Shown in pieces: positions 49,344 to 60,454 of a DNA stretch of 64,000 nucleotides. The translations under genes and the position numbers were made by a program. The DNA is from Tubiluchus corallicola (lineage: Eukaryota > Priapulida > Priapulimorpha > Priapulimorphida > Tubiluchidae), in contig JAQGDQ010000007.1 in assembly GCA_030141605.1 (NCBI GenBank), positions 124,001 through 188,000 on the forward strand, in the 5' to 3' direction. Each line of letters starts with the position of its first letter. The stretch's first letter is position 1. The notes under the pieces were generated by a model. It made no database searches. It was not told where the DNA came from and saw only the letters and a list, made by a program, of their open reading frames with translations.

Positions 49344-50280
49344 CAGTAAGTCGTCGCGTAACAACGCTATTGCATTCCAGCAAATGAAACGTTAAGTGAA
49401 ACGTTGTTAAACGATGCCAAGACTTCCATAGAAAGTACCGTAAAAGAACTGAGATACAAAAATCAAGTCTGCTGAAATCACATAAATTAAAGATTTTATG
49501 AGTTTTACTCATGTTTCTAAGTACTGATTAATTTCTTTCTGCTTGCTTGAAACCACCTCTACATCTTACTTAACTAGACATTTAAGTGTAGCTAAGTAAG
49601 TAAGTAAGCAAGCAGTTTATTGTCATTATAACATAATACATACAATGAAATTTATGTGGTACTCCAAAAACTTACAGAAACAACAAGGAAATTAACACAA
49701 ATAATTCAATCAGTTGTACAGTGACATAAAGAATTAATATTGGCGATTTACTGAAATTTACTGCTGATGATGGGAATTGCAACGGGACAGAAAGAATTTA
49801 AAGTTCTCGTGGCTTTAGCACTAATTGACCGGAATCTACGACCAGAGGGGAGCATTTCAAAATATTTATTACCTGGATGGAATTCATCTTTCATGATAAC
49901 TTGCACTGGTAGACAGCAGTTAAACAGTAAACACTGCAGCAAAATCAAAGTCAAAACCTGGGCAACCTTGGGAATTTTATCAAGTCTGGTTACTATAGCG
50001 GCACATTACAGGCAAAATTTCTTGCTCCCAGGTTTCGCTTGACACAAATGGCTAGCATTTAGTGGTCAGTCCAGAAGCAAACATGTATACTTGTATAATA
50101 ATTGTACTGTTTACATTACTAGTGCGTTTCTAGAACAGAATAATGTAATATGTACTGTTTTAATGCAACAAATTAGATAAAAGTTCTTGATAAAATAAAA
50201 ATTGGCTTCAAACAAAGTAAAAAAATGGTCATTAAAACTAAACGTCGCTAAACAGGGAGTCATTAAGCAAGGACTTACTG
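49344..50280. mobile_element. pogo/Tigger-like element inserted in the LINE
   Basis: Left end CAGTAAGTCGTCGCGTAACA and right end reverse complement CAGTAAGTCCTTGCTTAATG are inverted repeats flanked by TA (49342-49343, 50281-50282), the target duplication of pogo/Tc1-mariner elements. The termini and the subterminal CGTTAAGTGAAACGTTG sequence resemble vertebrate Tigger-type repeats, from memory. LINE coding sequence resumes on both sides. About half of the interior is a second, younger insertion (49593-50040). Confidence 0.85.
49593..50040 (-). mobile_element. 3' tail of an L2/Rex1-like LINE nested in the pogo-like element
   Basis: The minus-strand frame ends with GNKYFEMLPSGRRFRSISAK, then ATRTLNSFCPVAIPIIS and a stop, the typical C-terminal end (LPSGRRYRS...R...SF.P.AI) of L2/CR1/Rex1-type LINE proteins. 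The 3' UTR then runs through AATGACAATAAACTGC to a (TTAC)n tail at about 49593-49615, typical for these elements. Heavily 5'-truncated. Confidence 0.72.
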
Positions 50281-50995
50281 TATATTTTTAAAACAAATAA
50301 CAGACTTTTTCAAATATTTTTTGCTAACCCAATAAATCTAGCGCAAAAAGTTCATAACACTCGCTTTAATACATACAGCATCACATTCTGCGGAACCAAC
50401 ACTGCTATCATTCTATTACCTTTCAAGGTTCTAAACTTTGGAATATGCTAGATATAGCTACTTAACCTATAACAAATGTATAAACAATTGTTATTTCACT
50501 TTACTAATTTTGTATAATTGTCTCTTTGTTTTCTATCATCATGTCGTCAACCTTCATCCATCGTCATTAAATTCTCATCCCCACTTGTTTGTTCACATCC
50601 TTTCCTTTCATTTTTTATTTCAATGAATATAGGCCTATTACTCGAAATGTCACAGTCAGGACATTTTACAAGTTTGGCTTCTTTAATACCCTGCAACACA
50701 AATCGTTTAAGTAGGTAGGTAATTATTTTTTTCAATATTTGTTTCTTATTATGTATCTTACTGTTTGTTAACCACTGAATTATTGAAAACTTTTTGTTCA
50801 TTTTAATGTATTAATTTTGTACTTATGCTGATGTGAAATAAACAATTTTGAATCTTGGGTCTTGAAAAATTTAATCATCCTATTTTGGAAGCAATCTGAC
50901 TGCCACTAGAGAATGGTAGCTTATTAGGCAACATATACAGCTTTATCACCATCCTCTTTCAAACTGTAATAATCTGTTTTACTGATGTATGTGCA

Positions 50996-51310
50996 TCATA
51001 ATTGTTGATATAAATTTATTGTGCATTGATAATATAAAATAAAATAATCTAATCTGACCTGACTGCACCAATATAAAATTTCGTCTAAGTCATGATAATC
51101 AAGATGATCCCGGAATTGACGAAATGACTTTAAATCGTCAACAAATAATGGGATGCTAGTCCATGGGAAAATACAATCAGTAATATGATCATTAAAGGTT
51201 AGGAAGCAATGTGGGCTACTCAAGATTCCTTGGAGAATACCATTTACAAAATAACAGGGCAAAATTCAAAAGATATACCATTAAGGAGGACACGTTCAAT
51301 GCGATGGTCA
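50996..51310 (-). mobile_element. LINE reverse transcriptase fragment
   Basis: Minus-strand reading gives ERVLLNGISFEFCPVI, then GILQGILSS in place of GVPQGSILGP, FLTFNDHI in place of FxxFINDI, and LFVDDLKSFRQF around an FVDD catalytic box. A frame break separates the first block from the rest. The catalytic motif is intact but the flanks are decayed. It is of a different lineage or copy from the plus-strand LINE just upstream. Confidence 0.72.
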
Positions 51311-54300
51311 GATAGTATGGTAGTATAGGTTTACAGAAATAGTTTGGGTACATAGATACATTGGGTAATTTTAGATTGCAGTTTAGGTGGCTTTTTTAAG
51401 GCACTCTCACATCGCCCAAATCAGAAATATCACTGAAAACAGGGCTCCAATAGAAGGATGCATCCTTTCACACACTGCACACTGATGTAATGAAAAGTTG
51501 AAACATGCCTCCTAATTATAAAAAAAAATAATTTCACAAAACTTACTGTTAGAATCCCGAGAATGGACTAACATTGAGCGATTTCATGAAATATTTTCAT
51601 TTGGGGGTTAGCAGAGAGTGATATTTTTATCTACTACTGTGCACCACAGCCTAGCAAATAACAAATCTTCACGAAAAAGAACCAAAGCGTAAACTTCCTG
51701 AAAATTTAAAAGAGCTTCAGACTAATTTTCTCAACGTGCATCATTTTGCAGCGTCTGTAATACCAGTAAGTGGCATACTCTACCGGCATTGTTTTGTAAC
51801 TTTTGCTTCTCTTTTAGATAGCTAGCCAGAAAATTTTATTTATCTCTTGTAATACATGCAAAAAACAATTACATAGCAAAATAAATTGTTAGTATTAGGG
51901 AAAGGGAGGCGAAAAAACTCTAGAGATTAGCAAATCAGCCATTCTTTTAATTAAAGTTGTAACAAAAATATCTAGCAACAAAATAAGCATACAATGAGAA
52001 AATCAAACTGAAATAACACTATAAAATGGCACTATAAACAAATAAAGCAGATTGGTTTGTGCATGATATTATAGTAACTGGCAAAAACAAAAGCAAAAAG
52101 GAAACAAAATCATAAGCATAGCAATAACTTGCAAATTAGAACCATAAACTGCTGTGTTTAACAATAAAGCTTTTGCTTCGGTAAAGCAGGGTTGCGGTTT
52201 ATACAATAAATATTGGAACATAGGATAATTTGAGGTTTCGTACCGTAAAAAAGGTGACTGTATAAAGATTGTTAATTAGCTAGTTAGTTAGTAAATTAGT
52301 TAGCTAGCTAAGCTAGTCAATCAACTAGTTTTGATGAGTTTGCGATATGGCAGGTTGGGTTGGACAGCTTGGCATTTGGCAAATTTGGCAGGATGGGGTA
52401 GCAGCGTGGTCATTCAGTGGTGTATATGGAAATGGAGCGGGAGGGGAGGTTTGGAATGGGAAGAAGGTAGAGTGTCGGGAGTGGAACTGATATAGGAAAG
52501 TAGTAAGGTGTGACGACCACCTAAACTGCAAGCGCGCCTTGAAATTTTCTGCTTCTATAATATTATTATAATGTGAAACGAATGTTGAAGAAAAAAACGA
52601 TTGAAATGTTGAAGGTGAGTGGGTAGTGAAAGAAGGTTTCTGACGAAAGTTTAGAACCTAATCACGGAATCTGATTTTGAAAACTAAAAAACTTCAACAA
52701 AACCTTACTTGACAAAAGAAATGTCTGAATCCGTGTAATATAAGGAACTACGACTACTTTTCTAGGTACTAGGTGCGTGCAAAAGGAAAGCGCAGGAATC
52801 TTCATGAAACTCAGCCCGTTGTCAGATCTTTTATTCTATTTTTTACACTCGCTATGTTTTTCAAATATGCGTTATGTTTTGTACGACCACTACCATGCTC
52901 CAAAGAATAAGAATGTGCGAGAAACAAAATGTCAAAACGGTGTTTTTCACGAATAATTTGTTTTCATTTTCTTTCTTTATGTGACATTAGTTTGCATTTC
53001 TTTCCCACTCCTTAACTGCATATCCATAATGCATAGTCATAATGCATTTGAACCGTTATTCTTTCTGTTTTCTTGGATTCCCCTTATAATTAAAATACTT
53101 TCCTTGACACAATTGTTTCAAACACATTCAATTACATTCATTTTGTCATTTTGCAGAGTAAACAATTAAGTTTTTTTTAAAAATGTCTTGTGAAATCGTA
53201 GCTTCAATAATTTTAAAGTTGGACTGGGCAACAAATTTAATTATTATAATATTTTATCATTACCATTACTGGGTTCTTTACCCAACAGCTAGCAAAATTA
53301 ATGTCTTAAAAATAGCCAAAATAATGGGGGGTAGTTGCAAAGGTGAGCTAATTTATAGTTAATAGTTAATTATAGTTAATTTACTGCAACACAGACAAAT
53401 AATGTCCAATGCAACTTAAATTGCATCTATCGATCATTTTATACATTACAGTATTACATTGTAAATATACCTTATGAACTATTACGCTCTACATTATAGT
53501 TTTTATAAAATTTAGCCTATGTTGAATGATACTTCGATCCACGATCAAATGCCCTACTGTAAAAGTAATTGAATTTCTTTGGGACTCAATTTGCAATATG
53601 CAAACATAACAACTAAAGCACGTAAAATATAAATCAAAATATTTATTACCAAGATAACAATTTCTTAATGCCCATACATACGTGAGCACACGATTATTGC
53701 TTTAATAACTAAATTATGGGCTCATTAATTGAAAACCCAGTGTACAGAACGTATCATTTTAACGTCTGTAGTATGCTGGTTGTAGGAACAGTTATAATTG
53801 GATTGATTACGTCTAGAAACAACTTAAGTTTATAGCTGACACAATTATAGAAACATGTCAAATTACCTATAACTATATCTTGTCGATTGTGGTTAACTCA
53901 TGTCAGTACTTGTAGATTACTACGCTCTTGTGTGACTAACTAGCGTGCAAGGCGCTCAACAACGACTAATTATCACTCGACTGTACCTAGTCCAATGCAG
54001 TTAACAGTGTGATTGAGCAGTTTGCCTTAATTTTCACATTTCGACTCCTATCTCTCCTACTTCGTGCACATAAGCAATTCCAATTCCGCCAGACAATGTT
54101 TGACAATGCATGAGAATGTTAACTCCAAACAATTTTGAGTGAAATGACAGCCAAGTAGCCTGTCGTGCTGCATCTTTGCCACGATAATTATTAATGTTTT
54201 GGTATTGATGATGTTAAATTATTCATGAGGTCATTGAAATGTAAAATAATCTCTTAATGTCAAAATGCCAAACGTTTTGCCAACATGGTTTTTTCGGGGA

Positions 54301-54423
54301 CTTTTTAAAACTTATTTACAGTTCACTACAGTACAGCCCTGTGTATTTTTGTAATTCAGTAAAAATCGTTATTACAAATTAATTTTATCAGTGCAAAATT
54401 ATTATGCAAAAATCCACCTTATA
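51311..54423. other. Intergenic spacer
   Basis: AT-rich with no supported exon. It includes a low-complexity GCTAGTTAGTTAG-type stretch at 52274-52328 and AT-rich simple sequence near 53350-53390. Nothing else recognised. Confidence 0.5.
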
Positions 54424-54621
54424 TGGCGTTTATGTAGCATGCGGATGCATTTTAAAAGCGGAACAGGCTACGGAATAGCTTGCTGCAAAAATCAATAAGA
54501 AATAGCTGCAAAAAAGAATTTTGCATACGCAGCTGCATAAACGGGCGCTTTGAAAACAATATAAACCGATTTTATCTGTTCCGCACCCCCAAAAATGCAT
54601 CTGCATGCTAGATAAACGCCA
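54424..54621. mobile_element. Short MITE with inverted repeats of about 43 bp
   Basis: The left end TGGCGTTTATGTAGCATGCG, then GATGCATTTT ... GCGGAACAG, matches the reverse complement of the right end TGGCGTTTATCTAGCATGCA, then GATGCATTTT ... GCGGAACAG. Total length 198 bp, no coding capacity. It lies about 1.1 kb upstream of the ASTE1 coding region. Target duplication unclear. Confidence 0.85.
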
Positions 54622-55777
54622 CTTTAGTTACATTACAGTATGATAGATGGCGCATCTGCAGATTTATGGTCCGCACGCTGCTGATGAAAAACTAGGTCAA
54701 ATCTGTGTTTTTCATGGGCTTGCAATCACTGTAGATTCTTTTATTAGTGACTAAGTAGAGGTAAGTTTTTGCGCATTGAAAGAATTGCGGCTCAATAGAT
54801 GCCGGATTCGCACCTCTCCCTTTGGTAGAAATCATATGTTTAGCACGGTGACGTATAGCTTATTATAATTTGCTTGCTCACGAAGTCTGAGAGACGTAAC
54901 CATAACACAATTATTGACCATCTCTCCTCAAGTGAATTCTAAGACCCCACGACACGAGAAGAAAAGAAATTGACTCTGATTTCAGTGCAAAAATGTACAA
55001 ACAGTTTAGAATTGTGTCCACGTAAGTCACGTAGTGCTAGTAGTAGTGCCACAGCAATGGTCTAGAAAAAAAATTGTCACAATGGACTGCTATGGTGATT
55101 GCAGCAGATTGCTGTACCGAACCTAATAAAGTTTAAATCTTTAGTTGACGGGGGATTATTTTGTACAGAAATATAAGGTTTCTATGAGTGTGCTCGTTTA
55201 GCTGCTAAACCATGACAGTATAAGGTTGGTAATTGACTGTAATTACTCTGAACTAGTACTTGTATTTGTAACCAACTACTAGTAGTATGAAATTTAGTAT
55301 CAAAATTCTTAATAATTTAGAGCTGTAGTAAAATGGTTTCAATTTCAGCTTCAAAAACCTTTCTAGACTTAATACGTTCCACTGAATCAGTATTTACAGT
55401 ATTTTTTAATTGTCAGTAGATGTCACCAAAATATGTAGAATATAGTCCCTCTTGCTCTCTAACATAATTTCTGGACACTTCCACGAATAAGTCCAAAATA
55501 TATCCTGCTATGCATCGTCATCACTGTTGTTGTGGGCATAATAAAAATGGCTGTACAGTTAGCTTAGTAAAAGTCCTGCACACAGAGACATATGCGCGCA
55601 CAGACCTTGCAATTTTTTGTAATAGTGCAATACAATTGCAGCCTACAACACCGATGTTTGAACAATCTATGAACTAAAATCATTCTAAACTGACAAAGCT
55701 GTGTGAGTTTAAGCAATTAGTGTGTAGGTTATTAACTGCTGATTGCAAAATTGTGTTTTCTAGAGGATGGTGTCAAA
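54622..55777. other. ASTE1 upstream region with probable 5' UTR intron acceptor
   Basis: No coding sequence seen. The motif TTGTGTTTTCTAG ending at 55763 is a good 3' splice site just before the ASTE1 start, suggesting a non-coding first exon upstream that I could not place. Confidence 0.5.
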
Positions 55778-55829
55778 ATGGGAATTAGAGGATTATCATC
55801 ATTCATCGAATGCAATCCACATCTGTTAG
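55767..55829 (+). other. Upstream ORF overlapping the ASTE1 start
   Basis: An ATG at 55767 (AGGATGG context: A at -3, G at +4) opens a 20-codon frame that ends at TAG 55827-55829, across the ASTE1 ATG at 55778 in a different frame. If the exon begins after the acceptor at 55763, this is the first ATG of the exon and would compete with the main start. Confidence 0.6.
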
Positions 55830-58027
55830 CACAAGAAAAGCTGCATGATACAAGAGTTGTCGTGGATGGCAACAATCTCTTCCATTACATCTACTACTCC
55901 GGCAATTACAGTGTCCGCTACGGTGGAGAATACGACAAGTTTTACGACAGCGCAGTGAAGTTCTTTGGCAGCCTGCAACAATGTGCGATAACTCCATGCA
56001 TTGTCTTTGATGGCAGCAGTGAAACAGATGACAGAAAACTTCGCACTACACTTGAGAGAGCCAAGAATCGCATAAAGCTCGCAAAGGCTGTAGCAAATGG
56101 GCAAAAACGAAAGGTTCTTCCTATCCTAACATATGACGTATTCAAATGTGTACTTGATAAGCTTCACATAGCTCACGTGCAGTGTGATTTTGAAGCTGAT
56201 GATCAAATTGTGGCTCTGGCGAATCATTGGCGGTGCCCTGTTTTGAGTCAGGACAGTGATTTTTATATTTTTGAAATCGCTGGTGGTTTCATACCTTTGC
56301 ATTTCTTGGATACTGAGGTACAGAATTACCAGGCTAATTCTAAACCAAAGTATTGCTTAGAAGCATGTGTGTATTATGTTAGTAACTTTGCTAAACATTT
56401 TGGTGGAATTAGTATAAATCTTCTTCCTATTTTTGGAACACTAATGGGTAATGATTATGTAGATACAGAAAGATTTAGTGGTTTCTATGCAAGGATTAAA
56501 ATGCCTAAGGTTAAGTCGAAAAGTCTAGTGATTGGAAAAAGATACAGTAGAATGGCTGGATTGTTAGTGTGGTTGCAAAATTTCGAAGATGCTACCACTG
56601 ATGCAATTATAGACTGTGTGCTACATTATGTTAAAAAGGATGAGCGATCCAGTTTGCGTGAACTGATACAGACGTCCCTGAACGCATATAGCGTGTCAGA
56701 ATCAACACTAGTGGAACATTTTGAAACTGACCACAAAATGTTGTCAGACTCTAAAATACAGACTTATCATTTGAAAACTCTCCCATCCTGGTTGGCCACC
56801 AGATGTCGGAACTGCGAGGTGCCAACTTTTGTACTGAATGCTCTTGTGCTGCACCGCATTATAAACTTATGCCAAGTAGAAAATTCTACATTTCCTAGTG
56901 CATATACCGTCTCAAAACGAATTCGACAGGTCATTTATGGCATTTTATTGAGAGACGAAGTTACAGAAGACTGCATAGAACGAATCAAAGAATTTGACAG
57001 ACTGGGTAGCTCATTACAATCAACAAATATTGACCCTATTCTCAAATTACCCGATTTTAGTATTTCATTGTCTTTACATGAAGCTAGTGCTTTAACCCAA
57101 GAGGAAAGTTTAAACCTATTGTGTGCGACTCTTATGATTAAAGAGACACTGTTGCATAAGTTCTCTAGAACTGCTCAATTAGCAGTAGCTTCGTTAATTT
57201 ACTGGGTACGCAATGCAAAGCCTCGTGTAACTCTTTGTCACGTTGTCGCACTATTAGTGAGCTTTCTCAAGGGCCTTGTTATTGATCGTTCAATAACAGA
57301 AAGAAGTGGAACTTTAGAAGATGATGATAATAACAAAAGTACATTTGATGATGATAATAAAAGCACATTCAATGGGCCTTCAATATTTGTTTTAGTTAGC
57401 AGTTGTGAAGCCAAACTTGCCAAGGAAGTTCTACAGAAGTTTTCTCCTCTGCCAAAGCATAATCATGCAACACAGTTTGATGTCAATATAGTCCATGCTT
57501 TCTCACAGTGGCAATCATGTATGAAGGATGCTGTGTGCCTCAACAGGCTTTTGCAAAGTCCACTTCCAAACACAAATCCAGCCCTTTTGTATAACGGTTG
57601 TTTTGTATACAATCTCTGCCACAATCTGTTAGGACGGAAAAATGTGCCGTTGTATGTACTTGAACTTCTCGGCCGGACGTCACAGTTAGCAGCTCAGTTC
57701 AATGTCTTGTATTCCTTAGCAGTGTCTTTGTGCAGCTCTGAAACATTGGCGGAACCAAAATTTAAGGAAAAGACAAACAAACAGGGAAAAGAGTGGGAAG
57801 AGGTTGACTTTGTAGGAGGAAGTGTAAATAAAGAATTCGTGAAAAAGTCTGGTAAGGAAGTAGTTGATACTATAAAGGCAAATGGTAACAGCAAACCTGC
57901 AGATGAAGATTTAGTGTTTAACTGTACTATAAGTAACAGGTACCTGTGCATTTCTGATGATGTCACTAATGGAGCAAAAGTCAACACAGGTGAAGATTTT
58001 ATAGCAGATGAATCAAAATGTTCATGA
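55778..58027 (+). CDS. ASTE1: ASTE1 (asteroid homolog 1), XPG/FEN1-like nuclease family, single coding exon
   Basis: The start is taken at MGIRGLSSFIE (55778), because XPG-family proteins begin MGI.GL and the frame upstream has no other ATG; 749 residues (human about 680). The N-terminal XPG domain shows VVDGNNLFHY (Asp30), CIVFDGSSETDD (Asp78), DFEADDQIVALANHWRCPVL (Glu139, Asp141, Asp142), SQDSDFYIF (Asp159, Asp161) and LMGNDYVD, so the acidic metal-binding positions are present. The C-terminal half follows human ASTE1: IRQVIYGILL, a W-rich SLIYWVRNA block, FSQWQSCMKDAVCLNRLL, LYNGCFVYNLCHNLL. A small acidic tandem repeat (STFDDDNKSTF) is inserted around residue 515. Structure-specific nuclease activity is inferred from the family; ASTE1 has been linked to DNA end processing. 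Poly(A) signal at 58312. Call very secure. Confidence 0.96.
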   Translation: MGIRGLSSFIECNPHLLAQEKLHDTRVVVDGNNLFHYIYYSGNYSVRYGGEYDKFYDSAVKFFGSLQQCAITPCIVFDGSSETDDRKLRTTLERAKNRIKLAKAVANGQKRKVLPILTYDVFKCVLDKLHIAHVQCDFEADDQIVALANHWRCPVLSQDSDFYIFEIAGGFIPLHFLDTEVQNYQANSKPKYCLEACVYYVSNFAKHFGGISINLLPIFGTLMGNDYVDTERFSGFYARIKMPKVKSKSLVIGKRYSRMAGLLVWLQNFEDATTDAIIDCVLHYVKKDERSSLRELIQTSLNAYSVSESTLVEHFETDHKMLSDSKIQTYHLKTLPSWLATRCRNCEVPTFVLNALVLHRIINLCQVENSTFPSAYTVSKRIRQVIYGILLRDEVTEDCIERIKEFDRLGSSLQSTNIDPILKLPDFSISLSLHEASALTQEESLNLLCATLMIKETLLHKFSRTAQLAVASLIYWVRNAKPRVTLCHVVALLVSFLKGLVIDRSITERSGTLEDDDNNKSTFDDDNKSTFNGPSIFVLVSSCEAKLAKEVLQKFSPLPKHNHATQFDVNIVHAFSQWQSCMKDAVCLNRLLQSPLPNTNPALLYNGCFVYNLCHNLLGRKNVPLYVLELLGRTSQLAAQFNVLYSLAVSLCSSETLAEPKFKEKTNKQGKEWEEVDFVGGSVNKEFVKKSGKEVVDTIKANGNSKPADEDLVFNCTISNRYLCISDDVTNGAKVNTGEDFIADESKCS

Positions 58028-58311
58028 TGTGTATACATCACTTTGGACAAGTGCTGAGAAGTTAACATAATACTACCAGTTTTTTAATGTACAGATTTTC
58101 AGGGTATTTTTATGTATTTTATTATGGTAGAGAATCAATAATTTGTTACATATTGAAGGTTTTTTATTGTATACTACCTAGTTCATACTAGTTTCATGTA
58201 CACTACCTATTGTTAATACTTCACAAGTTTTAGAAGTTATTTTTGAGCAGCTGATTTATACAGGTTGTGTACTTTAACCATTGATATACTTTTTTAGTTA
58301 TGGATAAGTAT

Positions 58312-58317
58312 AATAAA
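58312..58317 (+). promoter_or_regulatory. ASTE1 polyadenylation signal AATAAA
   Basis: Canonical AATAAA 285 bp after the ASTE1 stop, followed within 15-30 bp by T/GT-containing sequence. Confidence 0.6.
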
Positions 58318-60451
58318 ACTTTGATATTCGCAGAGTTCACATTCCAATACATTGCAGCAGTAAAAAGTATTGTAAACTTTGTGCTATGAAGGAGTTTGCA
58401 TGATTTTTCCTAGTTCGTTGCAAGTAACTTTCTTAAGTTCCATGTATAAACTGTTTCTTTTTGAGTGTTTTGTATGGGACAAAATCACTGCTGACCCGCT
58501 TGGTGTTTACTGCTGAAAATGGGTGTGTATTTAGATGACTTAATGTAGATGAGATAATTTTAAAATTAACTAATGCTAGCCAAGAAAATAACAAAAAAAT
58601 TCCAGCCGAATAACCTCGCATTCGCGAATATTGTGGTGTTACTGTAATTGCTATTCTGATTTTTATCTACTCTTTCTCAAAACAATCATGTTCATTGTAA
58701 AGTTTACCAATATGGAATTTTTTAATTTTTTACATAAATTTCTATACCATTAAGCACTCTCTGTGTTACTATTTGAAAGCTCAAGAATTTCTCAGGCCTT
58801 CCATATCAGTATTGGGTCTTACGTGTTTTGTTTAACAATATTGAAATAAATCTTGTGGTTGTATAAACAAGATGTTAGTAATCAAACTGTATTCTTAGTT
58901 TCGTGATAATTAATCGAAAAATGGTACATTTTTACATATTTGGAACCTATGCTGTCCTTCATCACAATTATAGATATTTATCTATGCTTTAGTCACATCT
59001 TTTTTGGAGTAGAACATTTTGTAACTCATCTTTGTCTTGCACATACTGATTGAAATTCTGAAACTAGTCACTAGTGTTGCCTTGACTTGTCAGCCGTTTC
59101 CGTTTATTTTGTTCATCTTGGCAAAAATGAATGTAATTGGTTAACACTGCTGTGTATGTTGCTTGGAAGTTTCTAATTCATCGCCATTTCAAGTAGAATT
59201 TCAATTATTCTTCTGTTCTTTCTCATCTTATGCCTTTCCTCATGCCTTTATCACAAAAGGCTAGATACAGTTCTGTGAACTGCCTTTGTTTTTTTCATAC
59301 TGATTACTTTTCCATAAAATTCTAGAAAAATTATGTATTCTTCTATGTTAAAAATTAAGAAAAGTGAAATAGTACAGTTTGCTGCCAGTACTAAACCGTC
59401 TATAAGTTCATTCAGATCGGTGTTACACACAGTCCACGATCCTGAATCAGTTGCTTAAAAAATTAAAGTTGTTTACATTGTACTAAAATGTTACTAGTTA
59501 TTTGGCAGATCTTTAAATTTTGTTAGTAGCAGATTCGACATTAAATTGCTTTCCATGTTTTGCTGAAGAATTTGCTATAACTACACAAACAGAATGATAC
59601 TTGATGCTTATTTCTGTTTAGAACTTATTACCTGTAGGCATATTTCATTTATGCTTGACAGTGCAGAATATATTTTCTAAAAAAACGTGTATGTAACTTC
59701 CCAAAAATGTCTTGTTCTGGGAAGTTGTGCGCATGTTTTTAAATAAATTCGTGTATGCCTAAATGCTTGATTTTATTATTCAGTGCTGAGTATTTCAAAT
59801 AAATTATGGCAATTTATTTTATTTAAAACTAATAGTTCGTTCATTGCAGTTTAATTCTTGAATACTGTGAGTATTGATAATAGTAGCATGAATAAAGTAA
59901 GCTTATAGTTACTGAAAAATTATTTCGTGACTGTGGTATTGATAGTAAAGCGCTATAAGTATAGAAAAATAGTAAAATATCTATAAAATTTTAGTAAAAT
60001 ACCATAGACCATAATAAAATTTACAGGTAAAAAAGTGCTACGATTATTCTTATTATCATCGCCGCTTTTTTGCAACAAAATCTTTGCATTTTTTTGTTAT
60101 TTAATATTGCTGTTACCCTTGTGACGCTATTGTTGTTGTTAGGTCTGATCTAAGTGCTAGATTGATGTTGCACCCTGAAGTTAAACATTATAAAAATAGT
60201 TTTTTGTAACGTTTCTGATAATATTCTGTCTTGTTGCACTGCAGATAAGGTTCGTTATCTTTAGATTGAAGTTAAAACTTGAAAATTATATCAATAATTC
60301 TCCTTTGATCAATAATTCTCCTTATATTTTTTTTAACAAAGTGCTGAGTGTGAGAGGGAAATAAAATGATTAAGCTGAACTCACGACATCCTCAGTTTCA
60401 AAGTTTATCGGTTCAAGTCTTTCTTTTTTCTTTTTGCCCCAAGACGTGAAA
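58318..60451. other. Intergenic spacer between ASTE1 and RPL14
   Basis: AT-rich, no supported exons or inverted-repeat elements. Additional AATAAA motifs (for example near 58847 and 59740) could be alternative ASTE1 poly(A) sites. Confidence 0.45.
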
Positions 60452-60454
60452 ATG
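60431..60454 (+). promoter_or_regulatory. RPL14: Candidate RPL14 first exon: TOP-like tract and ATG
   Basis: A long pyrimidine run (TTCTTTTTTCTTTTTGCCCC) is followed by AAGACGTGAAAATG and then GTATAA as a possible donor right after the ATG. In vertebrate RPL14 the first exon carries a 5' TOP tract and ends close to the start codon, and the exon at 61569 needs to be joined in phase 0. The donor is weak and other candidates upstream cannot be excluded. Confidence 0.3.

Larger units (their letters stand above)
48020..50855 (+). mobile_element. Degraded LINE (endonuclease/RT, Jockey/CR1-like), split by two MITEs
   Basis: Plus-strand fragments in order: endonuclease C-terminus (IIPTRIISETASLIDNIFTN and, frame-shifted, DISDHLPNYMLIDLTLYLPE), pre-RT TGQVPAKLKQSIIIPLSKT, RT core VTCGVPQGSILGSLLFLIYI with NDI, then FADETSL where FADDTSL is expected, LSLNAKKTQYMLF, LPYLTYCITLWG, and after an interruption the C-terminal AQKVHNTRFNTYSITFCGTN. 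Frameshifts, stops and the changed second catalytic aspartate show it is dead. A hAT-type MITE sits at 48230-48391 and a pogo-like element at 49344-50280. The 3' end lies near the AATAAA at about 50839. Clade assignment is tentative. Confidence 0.8.

Noticed and set aside
60370-60425. tRNA-like sequence with a GGTTCAAGTC T-loop motif
   Set aside because: No acceptor stem or D-arm can be formed around it; at most an old tRNA-derived SINE trace.
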